Source of the DNA: an uncultured Eubacteriales bacterium
GTDB taxonomy: Bacteria; Bacillota; Clostridia; Oscillospirales; Oscillospiraceae
Reading direction: 5' to 3'
DNA length: 25,589 nucleotides
Assembly (NCBI GenBank): GCA_900548795.1
Contig: URLT01000015.1
Location: 1 to 25,589 of the forward strand
A model generated the notes under the pieces. The model saw nothing but the letters and a program-made list of their open reading frames with translations. It was not told the origin of the DNA and did no database searches. Positions 15,936 to 23,674 of the stretch are shown here, in pieces; the stretch's first letter is position 1, and each line of letters begins with the position of its first letter. Position numbers and translations under genes: made by a program.

Positions 15936-16292
15936 ATGGAAAGAACATTCAGACCGGTGCTGTCCGTGCGGATCTTCGCAGAGGATAAATGCTTCGGTCC
16001 CGGCGTGGCGGAGCTTCTGCGCCGGGTGCGGGAGCTGCATTCCCTGCGCGCCGCCGCCGCCTCGATGGCGATGGCGTATTCCAAGGCATGGACGGTCATC
16101 CGATCCGCCGAGGGCTGCCTCGGCTACAAGCTCCTGATCTCGACGACGGGCGGCAGGCACGGAGGAGGTGCGACGGTTTCCCCGGAAGCGGAAAAGCTCT
16201 TAGCCGCCTATGACGACTACTGCAAAAAGCTCCGCGCCTATGCCGCGGAGGAATTCCGCGTCAGCTTTGACGGCATTCTGAACATGGACTGA
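15936..16292 (+). CDS. ModE-like winged-helix regulator (DNA-binding domain only)
   Basis: The 118-residue protein matches the N-terminal DNA-binding domain of ModE: a first strand LSVRIFAEDKCFGPGVAELL, a helix-turn-helix around SLRAAAASMAMAYSKAWTVI, and the wing with TGGRHGGGATVSPEAEKLL. The C-terminal molybdate-binding domains are absent, as in many stand-alone LysR-like ModE proteins. No molybdate transport genes are next to it, so the ligand and targets are unknown. The start at 15936 is the family start; no Shine-Dalgarno precedes it, nor the alternative ATG at 15918. The stop codon overlaps a MITE end. Confidence 0.85.
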   Translation: MERTFRPVLSVRIFAEDKCFGPGVAELLRRVRELHSLRAAAASMAMAYSKAWTVIRSAEGCLGYKLLISTTGGRHGGGATVSPEAEKLLAAYDDYCKKLRAYAAEEFRVSFDGILNMD

Positions 16293-16308
16293 TTCAGAGG
16301 TTCCCTAA
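16290..16308 (-). repeat. Solo end of the MITE found at 4241-4407
   Basis: TGATTCAGAGGTTCC plus CTAA is the same as one inverted end of the 4241-4407 element with its target bases. The partner end is not present nearby; the following 60 bases are A-rich low-complexity sequence. The end supplies the TGA stop of the ModE-like gene. Confidence 0.7.
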
Positions 16309-16378
16309 AGTTGAGCAGAAAAGCAAAACAACAAAGCAAGAAAGCAAAAACTGAGCAGAAAAAACAGAAAATAAAGCC

Positions 16379-16427
16379 AGATCCATAGCGCCGCTCCCCC
16401 AAGGAGCACGCTATGGATCTTTTTTTG
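16379..16427 (+). terminator. Terminator between convergent modE-like and clpE-like genes
   Basis: AGATCCATAGCG and its perfect complement (16409-16420) enclose an 18-base loop and are followed by seven T. On the other strand A-rich sequence upstream gives a T-rich tail as well, so it can work for both genes. Confidence 0.88.
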
Positions 16428-16436
16428 GCAGCCGTT

Positions 16437-18206
16437 TTAATCGCAGACGAGGCGGAGGGTGGTTTGCGAGCCGGAGACGCGGACGGGCGGGTGGCGCTCG
16501 CTTGCGAACAGGGCGTCGGCCAGCGGCGCCTCGACCTCGTTTTGGATCAGACGGCGCAGCTCGCGCGCGCCGCCCCGGCCGCCGGCGCAGCGGGCGGCCA
16601 GCGTCCGCGCCGCCGAGTCGTTGGCCGTGACGGTCAGACCGCGCTTCTCGGCGCGAGCCTGCAGGGCGTCGAGCTGGAGGCGGGCGATCTTCGCCAGCGC
16701 CTCCTCGCCCAGCGGCGAGAAGGCCGCGATGCAGTCCAGACGGCCGAGAAATTCCGGCGCGAAATGCTCCCGCAGCGCCCGCAGGCGGCTGTCGCGTGTG
16801 CGCTCGCCGAAGCCCGCCGCAGGGCACTGCGCCCCGAGGTTGGAGGTCATGACGAGCAGCGTGTTGCGAAAATCGACGCGGCGTCCGTCGGCATCGGTCA
16901 GCGCGCCGTCGTCCATGACCTGCAAAAGAATGCCGCACAGGTCGGGGTGCGCTTTTTCGATCTCGTCGAGCAGAACCAGCGAATACGGCTGCCGCCGCAC
17001 GCGCTCGGTCAGCTCGCCGCCCTCTCCGTGGCCGACGTAGCCCGGAGGCGCGCCCAGCAGGCGCGAAACGGCGTGCTTTTCCATGTATTCTGACATATCC
17101 AGCCGCACCATGGCGCGCTCGCTGCCGTAAAGCGCCCGCGCCAGCGCCTTGCACAGGGCGGTCTTGCCCACGCCGGTCGGCCCGGTGAAGAGCATCGAGG
17201 CGATCGGGCGCTTGCCCTCTGCAAGGCCGCTCCTGCCGCGCCGGACGGCCTGCGCCACGGCGCGGACGGCTTCGTCCTGCCCGATGATCTCGCCCGAGAG
17301 CGTCTGCTCGAGCGTCAGCAGCCGCCGCCGCTCCCCGCCGGACAGCTCGCCGAGCGGGATGCCCGTGCGGCTCGAGACGACGGCCGCGACGTCCGCCTCG
17401 GTCACGCAGCGCGCCGGCGGCGTTCCGCGCAGACGCCGCAGCAGGGAGCGCTCGTCCGTCGCCTGCGCCAGACGAGCCAGCGCGGCGCCCTCGTCGAGCA
17501 GATCGACCGCCTTGTCGGGCAGAAATTTGTCGGAAAGATAGCGGCACGACAGCTCCACGGCGGCGCGGAGCGCCCCGTCGGCGATGGGCAGGCGGTGATG
17601 CGCCTCGAGCGCCGGACGGACGCCGCGCAGGATCTCCAGCGTCTCCTCCTGCGTCGGCTCGCGCACCTGAACCGGCCGGAAGCGCCGCTCGAGCGCGGAG
17701 TCGGCCTCGATGGATTTGCGGTATTCGTCGAGCGTGGTCGCGCCGATGAGCTGAACGCGTCCGCGCCCGAGCGCCGGCTTGAGCAGATTGGCCGCGTCGA
17801 TCGCGCCCTCCGCCGCCCCGGCGCCGACGAGCGTGTGCATCTCGTCGATGAACAGGATCACGTTCTGCGCCCGCTGCACCTCGGCCAGCAGGTCGCGCAC
17901 GCGCTCCTCAAACTCGCCGCGGTATTTTGTCCCGGCCAGCAGGCTGGCCATGTCGAGCGCGAACAGGCGCTTGCCGCGCAGATTCTCAGGCACGCGCCCC
18001 TCGGCGATATACTGCGCCACGCCCTCGACAATGGCGGTCTTGCCGACGCCCGGCTCGCCGATGAGCGCGGGGTTGTTTTTCTGCCTGCGCGAGAGGATCT
18101 GGAGCACCGTCTCGATCTCCTGCCTGCGGCCGACGACGGGCTCGGCGCGTTCGGCGCGCTCGACCAGATCGACGCCGAACTGCTCGAGCATACGGGTGTT
18201 CTGCAT
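16437..18206 (-). CDS. Clp ATPase without N-domain, ClpE/ClpC-like
   Basis: This is a Hsp100 unfoldase of 589 residues. It has two AAA+ domains, with Walker A GEPGVGKT (50-57) and GPTGVGKT (342-349) and Arg finger region ALERRF (171-176). The middle region between them is only about 50 residues and lacks the long ClpB coiled coil. No Clp N-domain or zinc finger precedes the first AAA+ domain. In the second domain, AGFGERTRDSR (464-474) sits where ClpC and ClpE carry their ClpP-docking GF loop, so it may feed ClpP. The ATG at 18206 has AAAGGAAG upstream. No CtsR or CIRCE site was seen. ClpE-like is the best label. Confidence 0.88.
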   Translation of the reverse strand: MQNTRMLEQFGVDLVERAERAEPVVGRRQEIETVLQILSRRQKNNPALIGEPGVGKTAIVEGVAQYIAEGRVPENLRGKRLFALDMASLLAGTKYRGEFEERVRDLLAEVQRAQNVILFIDEMHTLVGAGAAEGAIDAANLLKPALGRGRVQLIGATTLDEYRKSIEADSALERRFRPVQVREPTQEETLEILRGVRPALEAHHRLPIADGALRAAVELSCRYLSDKFLPDKAVDLLDEGAALARLAQATDERSLLRRLRGTPPARCVTEADVAAVVSSRTGIPLGELSGGERRRLLTLEQTLSGEIIGQDEAVRAVAQAVRRGRSGLAEGKRPIASMLFTGPTGVGKTALCKALARALYGSERAMVRLDMSEYMEKHAVSRLLGAPPGYVGHGEGGELTERVRRQPYSLVLLDEIEKAHPDLCGILLQVMDDGALTDADGRRVDFRNTLLVMTSNLGAQCPAAGFGERTRDSRLRALREHFAPEFLGRLDCIAAFSPLGEEALAKIARLQLDALQARAEKRGLTVTANDSAARTLAARCAGGRGGARELRRLIQNEVEAPLADALFASERHPPVRVSGSQTTLRLVCD

Positions 18207-18295
18207 GAAAGCACTTCCTTTGGCAATCAAATTCTACGCTGGGATTTTGGCCATGCCGAAATTTCTTTATACCGTTACGAAAAAAATACTTTTTC

Positions 18296-18335
18296 TTGCA
18301 ATTACCATTGCAATTTCAGAAAAACATGATAAAAT
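18296..18335 (+). promoter_or_regulatory. Ferredoxin promoter with overlapping palindrome
   Basis: TTGCAA (18308-18313) and TAAAAT (18330-18335, with TG one base before) are 16 bases apart. A perfect palindrome, TTGCAAT-tacc-ATTGCAA (18296-18313), overlaps the -35 and could be an operator shared with the divergent Clp gene. Confidence 0.55.
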
Positions 18336-18400
18336 GTACGTATATCAAGATGAGCACCCTGCGCATCGGGGCGCTCGCAGAGAACATAGGAGGTTCTACC

Positions 18401-18571
18401 ATGGCTTATTACATCACCGATAACTGCGCCAAGTGCGGCACCTGTGCCGACGCCTGCCCCCTCGGCATCATCACCGAAGGCGACGACAAGTACGTCATCG
18501 ACGCCGATCAGTGCGTGGAGTGCGGCTCCTGCGCGGCTGCCTGCCCCTGCGACGCCATCGAGCAGCAGTAA
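18401..18571 (+). CDS. 2[4Fe-4S] ferredoxin
   Basis: The 56-residue electron carrier has two cluster motifs: C9-x2-C12-x2-C15-x3-CP at 19-20 and C38-x2-C41-x2-C44-x3-CP at 48-49. This is the clostridial bacterioferredoxin pattern, with normal length and an acidic composition. AGGAGG stands 9 bases before the ATG. It has its own promoter and terminator, so it is probably monocistronic and abundant. The partner enzymes are not in the window. Confidence 0.96.
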   Translation: MAYYITDNCAKCGTCADACPLGIITEGDDKYVIDADQCVECGSCAAACPCDAIEQQ

Positions 18572-18580
18572 TTTGAACCG

Positions 18581-18616
18581 ACCGGCTGTTGCAGCTTGCA
18601 GCAGCCGGTTTTTTTG
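18581..18616 (+). terminator. Ferredoxin terminator
   Basis: ACCGGCTG pairs with CAGCCGGT, extended by TGCA/TGCA past one mismatch, and is followed by a run of T, 9 bases after the stop codon. Confidence 0.92.
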
Positions 18617-18634
18617 CGGACAATTACGGACGAC

Positions 18635-19279
18635 ATGAAAACAGAACGACTCGACAACGGCATGACGCTGCGGCACGACGCGTTCCCGCTGGGAACGGAC
18701 TCGCTGCTGCTGGCGCGCTTCGCGACCCTGCCGGCCGGGGCGCGCGTGGCCGACCTCGGCTCCGGCTGCGGGACGCTCGGGGTGCTGCTGTGCGCGGCGC
18801 ATCCCGACTGCACCGTGACGGGCGTGGAGCTTGACGCGGCGGCGCACGCGCTGGCGCTGGAGAACATCCGCGAAAACGGGCTGCAGGCGCGCCTGACCGC
18901 GCTGCACGGCGACGTGCGGCAGCTTCGCGCGCTGCTGCCGGCGGCGTCCTTCGACTGCGTCGTGGCCAATCCGCCCTATTTCGCGGTCGGCAGCGGCAAG
19001 CAGGCGGCGAGCGTGCCCTCGGCGCGCAGCGAGCAGACCCTTCCGCTCGACGCGCTCTGCGCGGCGGCTGCGTGGCTGCTGCGGCACGGCGGGCGCTTCT
19101 TCCTCGTGCACCGCGCCGAGCGGCTGTGCGATCTGCTGTGCGCCCTGCGCGCGGCGGGGCTGGAGCCGAAGCGTCTGCGGCCGGTGCGCAGCGGCGCCGG
19201 GGCGGCGCGGCTCGTTCTGCTCGAGGGGCGGCGCGGCGGCAGACCCGGCTTGACGCTCGAGCCGGATCAATTGGTTTAA
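18635..19279 (+). CDS. tRNA1(Val) adenine-37 N6-methyltransferase-like protein
   Basis: This Rossmann-fold methyltransferase has 214 residues, with the SAM motif DLGSGCGTLG (40-49), the acidic GVELD (63-67) and the catalytic NPPY (112-115) of N6-adenine enzymes. The family is TrmN6/YabB, which modifies A37 of tRNA1(Val) in enteric bacteria. The Bacillus yabB neighbour is also rsmI (yabC), as here. The ATG at 18635 is preferred because the frame upstream runs through the ferredoxin terminator; only a weak ACGGA precedes it. rsmI follows, its ribosome site overlapping this stop codon. The exact tRNA target is inferred. Confidence 0.88.
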   Translation: MKTERLDNGMTLRHDAFPLGTDSLLLARFATLPAGARVADLGSGCGTLGVLLCAAHPDCTVTGVELDAAAHALALENIRENGLQARLTALHGDVRQLRALLPAASFDCVVANPPYFAVGSGKQAASVPSARSEQTLPLDALCAAAAWLLRHGGRFFLVHRAERLCDLLCALRAAGLEPKRLRPVRSGAGAARLVLLEGRRGGRPGLTLEPDQLV

Positions 19280-19295
19280 GGAGAACACACGATTT

Positions 19296-20123
19296 ATGAG
19301 CACGCTTTGTCTGGTTCCGACGCCCATCGGCAACCTTTCCGATATTTCGCCGCGCGCGCGGCAGGCGCTGGCCGACGCCGACTTCATTGCCGCCGAGGAT
19401 ACGCGCGTGGCGCTGCGGCTGCTGAATCATCTCGGCCTGAAAAAGCCGCTCGTCAGCTACTACGAGCACAACAAGGAGGGCAGCGGCCCGAAGATCGTCG
19501 CGCGCATCCTCGCCGGGCAGCGCTGCGCGCTGGTGTCCGACGCCGGCTCTCCCGCGATCTCCGACCCCGGCGAGGATCTCGTGCGCCTGTGCGCCGAGGC
19601 GGGCGTGCCCGTGACGGCCATTCCCGGCCCCTGCGCGGCGGTCACGGCGCTGAGCATCTCCGGCCTGCCCACCGGGCGGTTCTGCTTCGAGGGCTTTCTT
19701 TCCACAAACAAAAAAAGCCGCCGGGAGCATCTGGATGCCCTGCGCGGCGAGACGCGCACAATGATCTTCTATGAAGCGCCGCACAAGCTGGCGGCCACGC
19801 TTGCAGACCTTTCCGCCGCCTTCGGGGCGGAGCGGCGCATCTCGCTGTGCCGCGAGCTGACGAAGCTGCACGAGGAGGTGCTGCGTATGCGGCTCGGCGA
19901 AGCCGCCGCCTACTACGCCGAGAATGCGCCGCGCGGCGAGTTCGTGCTGATCGTCGAGGGCGCCGCCCCGGCCGCGCCGGAGGCCGTCTCCGAAGCCGAC
20001 GCGCTCGAGGCCGTGCGCGCGCTCATCGGGCAGGGGCTCTCGCGCAAGGACGCCGTCCGCCGCGTCAGCGAGCAGACCGGCATCCCGAAGAACGAGCTTT
20101 ACAACGCGGCCGTCCGCGAGTAG
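19296..20123 (+). CDS. rsmI: 16S rRNA (cytidine-1402-2'-O)-methyltransferase
   Basis: RsmI methylates the ribose of C1402 in the decoding centre of 16S rRNA using SAM. The 275-residue protein has the tetrapyrrole-methylase fold and the family signatures VPTPIGNLSDIS (7-18), AAEDTRVALRLL (32-43), LVSDAGSPAISDPG (near 80-93), and FCFEGFLSTNKKSRREHL (near 128-145). The length is normal. TAAGGAG, which includes the stop codon of the preceding methyltransferase, is the ribosome site, so the two genes are an operon. The identity is secure. Confidence 0.96.
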   Translation: MSTLCLVPTPIGNLSDISPRARQALADADFIAAEDTRVALRLLNHLGLKKPLVSYYEHNKEGSGPKIVARILAGQRCALVSDAGSPAISDPGEDLVRLCAEAGVPVTAIPGPCAAVTALSISGLPTGRFCFEGFLSTNKKSRREHLDALRGETRTMIFYEAPHKLAATLADLSAAFGAERRISLCRELTKLHEEVLRMRLGEAAAYYAENAPRGEFVLIVEGAAPAAPEAVSEADALEAVRALIGQGLSRKDAVRRVSEQTGIPKNELYNAAVRE

Positions 20124-20153
20124 GCGGAATCGCGCCGTTCGCCAAAAAATAAC

Positions 20154-20182
20154 TTGACAGACCCGGCGCAAAACGGTAAAAT
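20154..20182 (+). promoter_or_regulatory. rny promoter (sigma-A type)
   Basis: A perfect TTGACA (20154-20159) and TAAAAT (20177-20182) are 17 bases apart. The leader before the rny ATG would be about 108 bases. Confidence 0.8.
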
Positions 20183-20297
20183 AAAATGTGGATTTGTATT
20201 GTCTGAGCCGCGTTTTGGGGTAAGGCGGGGCAGGCGTTGCTTTCTACCCGACATTTTGTCAATTCACCGAAAGAAAAAGGAGGTGCATTCGTAGAGG

Positions 20298-21839
20298 ATG
20301 GCATGGTATATTTGGACGGCGATCGCCGTCGTTGTTGCTGTTTTATTCTTCTTTGTCGGCGTGATCTATCGCAAGAAGGTCGCAGAGCGCGAGATCTCCA
20401 GCGCGGAGGACGAAGCCCGTCGCATCATCAATGAGGCGATCAAGGGCGGCGAAAACAAAAAGCGCGAGATGCTCGTCGAGGCCAAGGAGGAAATTCATAA
20501 AAGCCGAACCGAATACGAACGCGAAGTCAAGGAGCGCCGCGCAGACCTGCAGAAGCAGGAGCGCCGCCTGCAGCAGAAGGAGGAGTCCCTCGACAAAAAG
20601 ACGGACGCCTTTGAACGCAAGGAGGAGGATCTGCGCAAGCGTCAGGCGGCCGTCGCCGCCACGCAGGAGGAAGTCTCCCTCATTAAAAAGAGCCAGCTCG
20701 AGATGCTGGAAAAGATCTCCGGCCTGACGCAGGACGAGGCAAAGCACCAGCTCCTGAGCAGTCTGGAAAACGAGTGCCGGCACGACGCCGCCCTCAAGAT
20801 CAAGGAAATCGAAGCCGAAACCAAGGAAAACGCCGAGCGCAGCGCCCGCGAGATCATCTCCATTGCGATCCAGCGCTGCGCCGCGGATCACGCCGCCGAG
20901 ACGACCGTCTCCGTCGTGCCCCTGCCCAACGACGAAATGAAGGGGCGCATCATCGGCCGCGAGGGGCGCAACATCCGCACGCTCGAGTCCATCACGGGCG
21001 TCGATCTCATCATCGACGACACGCCCGAGGCGATCACCGTCTCCTCGTTTGACCCGGTGCGCCGCGAGGTCGCCCGTCTGGCGCTGGAAAAGCTCATCGC
21101 CGACGGCCGCATCCATCCCACGCGCATCGAGGATCTGGTCGAGAAGGCGCGCCGCGAGGTCGACCGCGTCATCAAGCAGGAGGGCGAGCGCGCCGCGTTT
21201 GAAACGGGCGTGAACAACCTGCACCCCGAGCTCATCAAGCTGCTCGGCCGCCAGAAATACCGCACGTCCTACGGCCAGAACGTGCTCAACCACTCCATCG
21301 AGGTCGCGCATATCGCCGGTCTGCTGGCCAGCGAGCTGGGCGTCGACATTCCGCTTGCCAAGCGCGCGGGTCTGCTGCACGATCTGGGCAAGTCCGTCGA
21401 CCACGAGATGGAGGGCAGCCACGTCCAGCTCGGCGTTGAGCTGGCGCGGAAGTATAACGAGTCTCCCGACGTGATCCACGCCATCGAGGCGCACCACAAC
21501 GACGTCGAGCCGCGCACGGTCATCGCCTGTCTGGTTCAGGCTGCCGACGCGATCTCGGCTGCCCGTCCCGGTGCGCGCCGCGAGAATGTGGAAAACTACA
21601 TCCGCCGTCTGGAAAAGCTTGAGGAGCTGACCGGCACATACCCCGGTGTTGAGAAGTCCTATGCCATTCAGGCCGGTCGCGAGGTTCGCATCATGGTCAA
21701 GCCCGAGGAGGTTTCCGAGGAAAATATGGTTCTGCTCGCGCGCGATCTTGCAAAGAAGATCGAAAACGAGCTGGAATATCCCGGCCAGATCAAGCTGAAC
21801 GTCATTCGCGAGACGAAGGCCGTGGAATACGCAAAATGA
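20298..21839 (+). CDS. rny: Ribonuclease Y
   Basis: RNase Y is the membrane-bound endoribonuclease that starts mRNA decay in many Firmicutes. The 513-residue protein has an N-terminal membrane helix (about 4-24), a long charged coiled coil (about 28-190), a KH domain with GRIIGREGRN (217-226), and an HD domain with H361-D362 in LLHDLGKSVDHE. The length is as in Bacillus (about 520). AAGGAGGTG lies 12 bases before the ATG, rather far, and GAGG touches the start, so initiation may be tuned. It has its own promoter and a terminator behind it. RicT, a known regulator of RNase Y, is encoded 2.8 kb downstream. Confidence 0.98.
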   Translation: MAWYIWTAIAVVVAVLFFFVGVIYRKKVAEREISSAEDEARRIINEAIKGGENKKREMLVEAKEEIHKSRTEYEREVKERRADLQKQERRLQQKEESLDKKTDAFERKEEDLRKRQAAVAATQEEVSLIKKSQLEMLEKISGLTQDEAKHQLLSSLENECRHDAALKIKEIEAETKENAERSAREIISIAIQRCAADHAAETTVSVVPLPNDEMKGRIIGREGRNIRTLESITGVDLIIDDTPEAITVSSFDPVRREVARLALEKLIADGRIHPTRIEDLVEKARREVDRVIKQEGERAAFETGVNNLHPELIKLLGRQKYRTSYGQNVLNHSIEVAHIAGLLASELGVDIPLAKRAGLLHDLGKSVDHEMEGSHVQLGVELARKYNESPDVIHAIEAHHNDVEPRTVIACLVQAADAISAARPGARRENVENYIRRLEKLEELTGTYPGVEKSYAIQAGREVRIMVKPEEVSEENMVLLARDLAKKIENELEYPGQIKLNVIRETKAVEYAK

Positions 21840-21845
21840 GAGCAA

Positions 21846-21886
21846 CCCGTCCGGAGGCACAGAGGCTCCGGGCGGGCTTTTGCTTC
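21846..21886 (+). terminator. rny terminator
   Basis: CCCGtCCGGAG pairs with CTCCGGgCGGG, followed by CTTTTGCTT, a few bases after the rny stop. Confidence 0.8.
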
Positions 21887-21935
21887 TGCCCGCGCACCGG
21901 GCGGGCCGGAGCCATTCATCAAAAGCGAGGTTTTT

Positions 21936-22826
21936 ATGCTGAATTTTCACCCCATCACCCTGTCCGACCGGCCGCTGCTTGAGCCGTGGTGCGAGCGCGC
22001 GGCCGGGCACGGCAGCGAGTATTCCTTTGCCAACCTGTATTTCTGGGGGAGACAGTCCGTCTGTCAGGCGCCCGACGGCACGCCGCTCATCCTCAGCCAT
22101 TTCGCGCCGCACACGTCCTATCTCTACCCCTACTCCGCGCCGGAGCTGCTGCCCCTGCTGCGGCAGGATGCCGCCGAGCGCGGCATCGCCCTGCGCGTGT
22201 TCGGCCTGCTGCCCGAGGAAGCCGCCGAGGTCGAGCGCCGCTGGCCGGGGCAGTACCGCTTCCACTCCGTGCGCGACAGCGCGGACTATGTCTATGAGAT
22301 CGACCGTCTGGCCGACCTGCACGGCAAGCATTTGCAGGCCAAGCGCAACCACTGCAACCGCTTTGAGGAGGAATTTCCCGACTACCGCGTCGAGCCGCTG
22401 ACGCCCGCGCTGCTGCCCGCCTGCCGCGCCTTCACGGAGCAATGGTACGCCGCGCACACGGAGGGCGGAAACGAATCCGAATTTTCCGGCGAGCGCACGG
22501 CCATTGCGCGCGCGTTCGACGGCTTCGAGGCGCTGGGCATGGAGGGCGCGGCGCTCTTTACGCCCGACCGGCTCGTCGCCTTCACCATGGGCAATCGCAT
22601 CCGCCCGACCGTTTTCGACGTGAATTTCGAGAAGGCCGACGCCACGGTCAACGGCGCTTACGCCATCATCAACCGGGACTTTGCGCGGATGCTGCGCGCG
22701 CGGCATCCCGAGCTGGAGCAGCTCAACCGCGAGGACGACATGGGCATCGAGGGGCTGCGCCGCGCCAAGGAGAGCTATGCGCCGGATCTGCTTCTGGACA
22801 AGCTGCTGCTGGAGGCCGCGCAGTGA
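21936..22826 (+). CDS. DUF2156 (LPG synthase C-terminal-like) protein
   Basis: The 296-residue soluble protein resembles the DUF2156 family, whose double GNAT fold is shared with the C-terminal domain of lysyl-phosphatidylglycerol synthase (MprF) and FemX-type aminoacyl transferases. Matching segments are the N-terminal SEYSFANLYFWG, the central KHLQAKRNHCNRFEEEFPDY, and the C-terminal LNREDDMGIEGLRRAKESYAPD. There is no membrane part, so it is not a full MprF. The start at 21936 has GCGAGG upstream. The stop overlaps the GTG start of the next gene by 4 bases. Transfer of an aminoacyl group is possible but unproven. Confidence 0.85.
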   Translation: MLNFHPITLSDRPLLEPWCERAAGHGSEYSFANLYFWGRQSVCQAPDGTPLILSHFAPHTSYLYPYSAPELLPLLRQDAAERGIALRVFGLLPEEAAEVERRWPGQYRFHSVRDSADYVYEIDRLADLHGKHLQAKRNHCNRFEEEFPDYRVEPLTPALLPACRAFTEQWYAAHTEGGNESEFSGERTAIARAFDGFEALGMEGAALFTPDRLVAFTMGNRIRPTVFDVNFEKADATVNGAYAIINRDFARMLRARHPELEQLNREDDMGIEGLRRAKESYAPDLLLDKLLLEAAQ

Positions 22827-23599
22827 CGGCCTATGCGCCCGCCGCCGCGCGGGACGTTCCGGCGCTGGCCGCGCTCTGGCAGACCTGCTTCGGCGACCCG
22901 GCGTCCGATTCCGAGCCGATCCTGACGCATCCAAAGATCCGCACCTTCGCGGCCTATGTTGACGGGAAGCCCGCCTCCATGCTCTGTGCGCTCCCGGCGA
23001 CGCTGGTCGACGACGGCGGCGGCGAGACGCCCTGCGCCTATCTTTACGCCGTCTGCACCCATCCGGAACGCCGCGGGCGCGGGCTGAGCCGCGGGCTGCT
23101 GGCCTATGCCGAGGAGGCGCTGCGCCGCGCGGGCTTCGGCTGCGCCGCGCTGTGCCCCGCGACCGAGTCATTGTTCGAATTTTACCGAAAAAGCGGCTAT
23201 CAAACTGTTTTTTATCAAAAAAAGTACGAAATTCCGGCCTCCGGCGCGGCCGACGTGCGTCCGCTCGACGCGGCGGGCTACCGCGCCCTGCGCGAGCTGC
23301 AGCTCTACGACAGCTTTGTGTCGTTTGACGAGGCCATGCTGGCGCTGCTCCCGCACCGCTGGCGCGTCGAGACGGCGCAGACCGTCTGCTGCGCCGCCGG
23401 AGAGACGCGCAACGGAGCGCTCCTGCTTCAGGAGCTTCTGCCGGACGCGCCCGAGGCGGCGGCGGCGCTGGCCGCGCGGCTCGGCTGCCGCACCGCGTCG
23501 GTCTGCACCGTCGGCGGCGACCGGCCGTTCGCCATGGCCAAGGCGCTGACGGAGCAGCCCCTGCCCGCGCGGGCATATCTCGGAATTTCCTTTGCATAA
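22823..23599 (+). CDS. GNAT-family N-acetyltransferase
   Basis: The 258-residue protein has a GNAT domain in its first half: the acetyl-CoA loop reads VCTHPERRGRGLSRGLLAYAEEAL (about 73-96) and the last strand ends FEFYRKSGYQTVFYQKKYEI. The second half is unlike the first and could be a second, decayed GNAT or SCP2-like domain. The GTG at 22823 is the only start that fits: GGAGG stands 7 bases before it and the upstream frame lies out of phase over the preceding gene. The 4-base overlap (GTGA) implies translational coupling, so the two acyltransferase-like proteins may act together. The substrate is unknown. Confidence 0.85.
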   Translation: MTAYAPAAARDVPALAALWQTCFGDPASDSEPILTHPKIRTFAAYVDGKPASMLCALPATLVDDGGGETPCAYLYAVCTHPERRGRGLSRGLLAYAEEALRRAGFGCAALCPATESLFEFYRKSGYQTVFYQKKYEIPASGAADVRPLDAAGYRALRELQLYDSFVSFDEAMLALLPHRWRVETAQTVCCAAGETRNGALLLQELLPDAPEAAAALAARLGCRTASVCTVGGDRPFAMAKALTEQPLPARAYLGISFA

Positions 23600-23613
23600 T
23601 TTGTATTTTTCGG

Positions 23614-23642
23614 TGGAAATGCAGCGGAAAATGCGTTATAAT
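23614..23642 (+). promoter_or_regulatory. Candidate holB promoter
   Basis: A perfect TATAAT at 23637-23642 lies 33 bases before the holB ATG. The -35 at 17 bases is weak (TGGAAA). Confidence 0.45.
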
Positions 23643-23674
23643 AGAAACCGAATTTGCAAAAGGTAGGGCGGAGT

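Noticed and set aside
16311..16370. A-rich low-complexity stretch as a possible regulatory site
   Set aside because: Only imperfect GAGCAGAAAA-type repeats are seen; it is most simply the tail of a terminator region and a decayed MITE.
20343..23597. 1084-codon open frame on the minus strand
   Set aside because: It lies antisense to rny, DUF2156 and the GNAT gene. Its composition is that of a GC-rich shadow frame and no domain is recognisable.
22442..23599. GNAT gene extended upstream to 385 codons
   Set aside because: The extension lies out of phase over the DUF2156 gene; the GTG at 22823 with GGAGG upstream explains the start.
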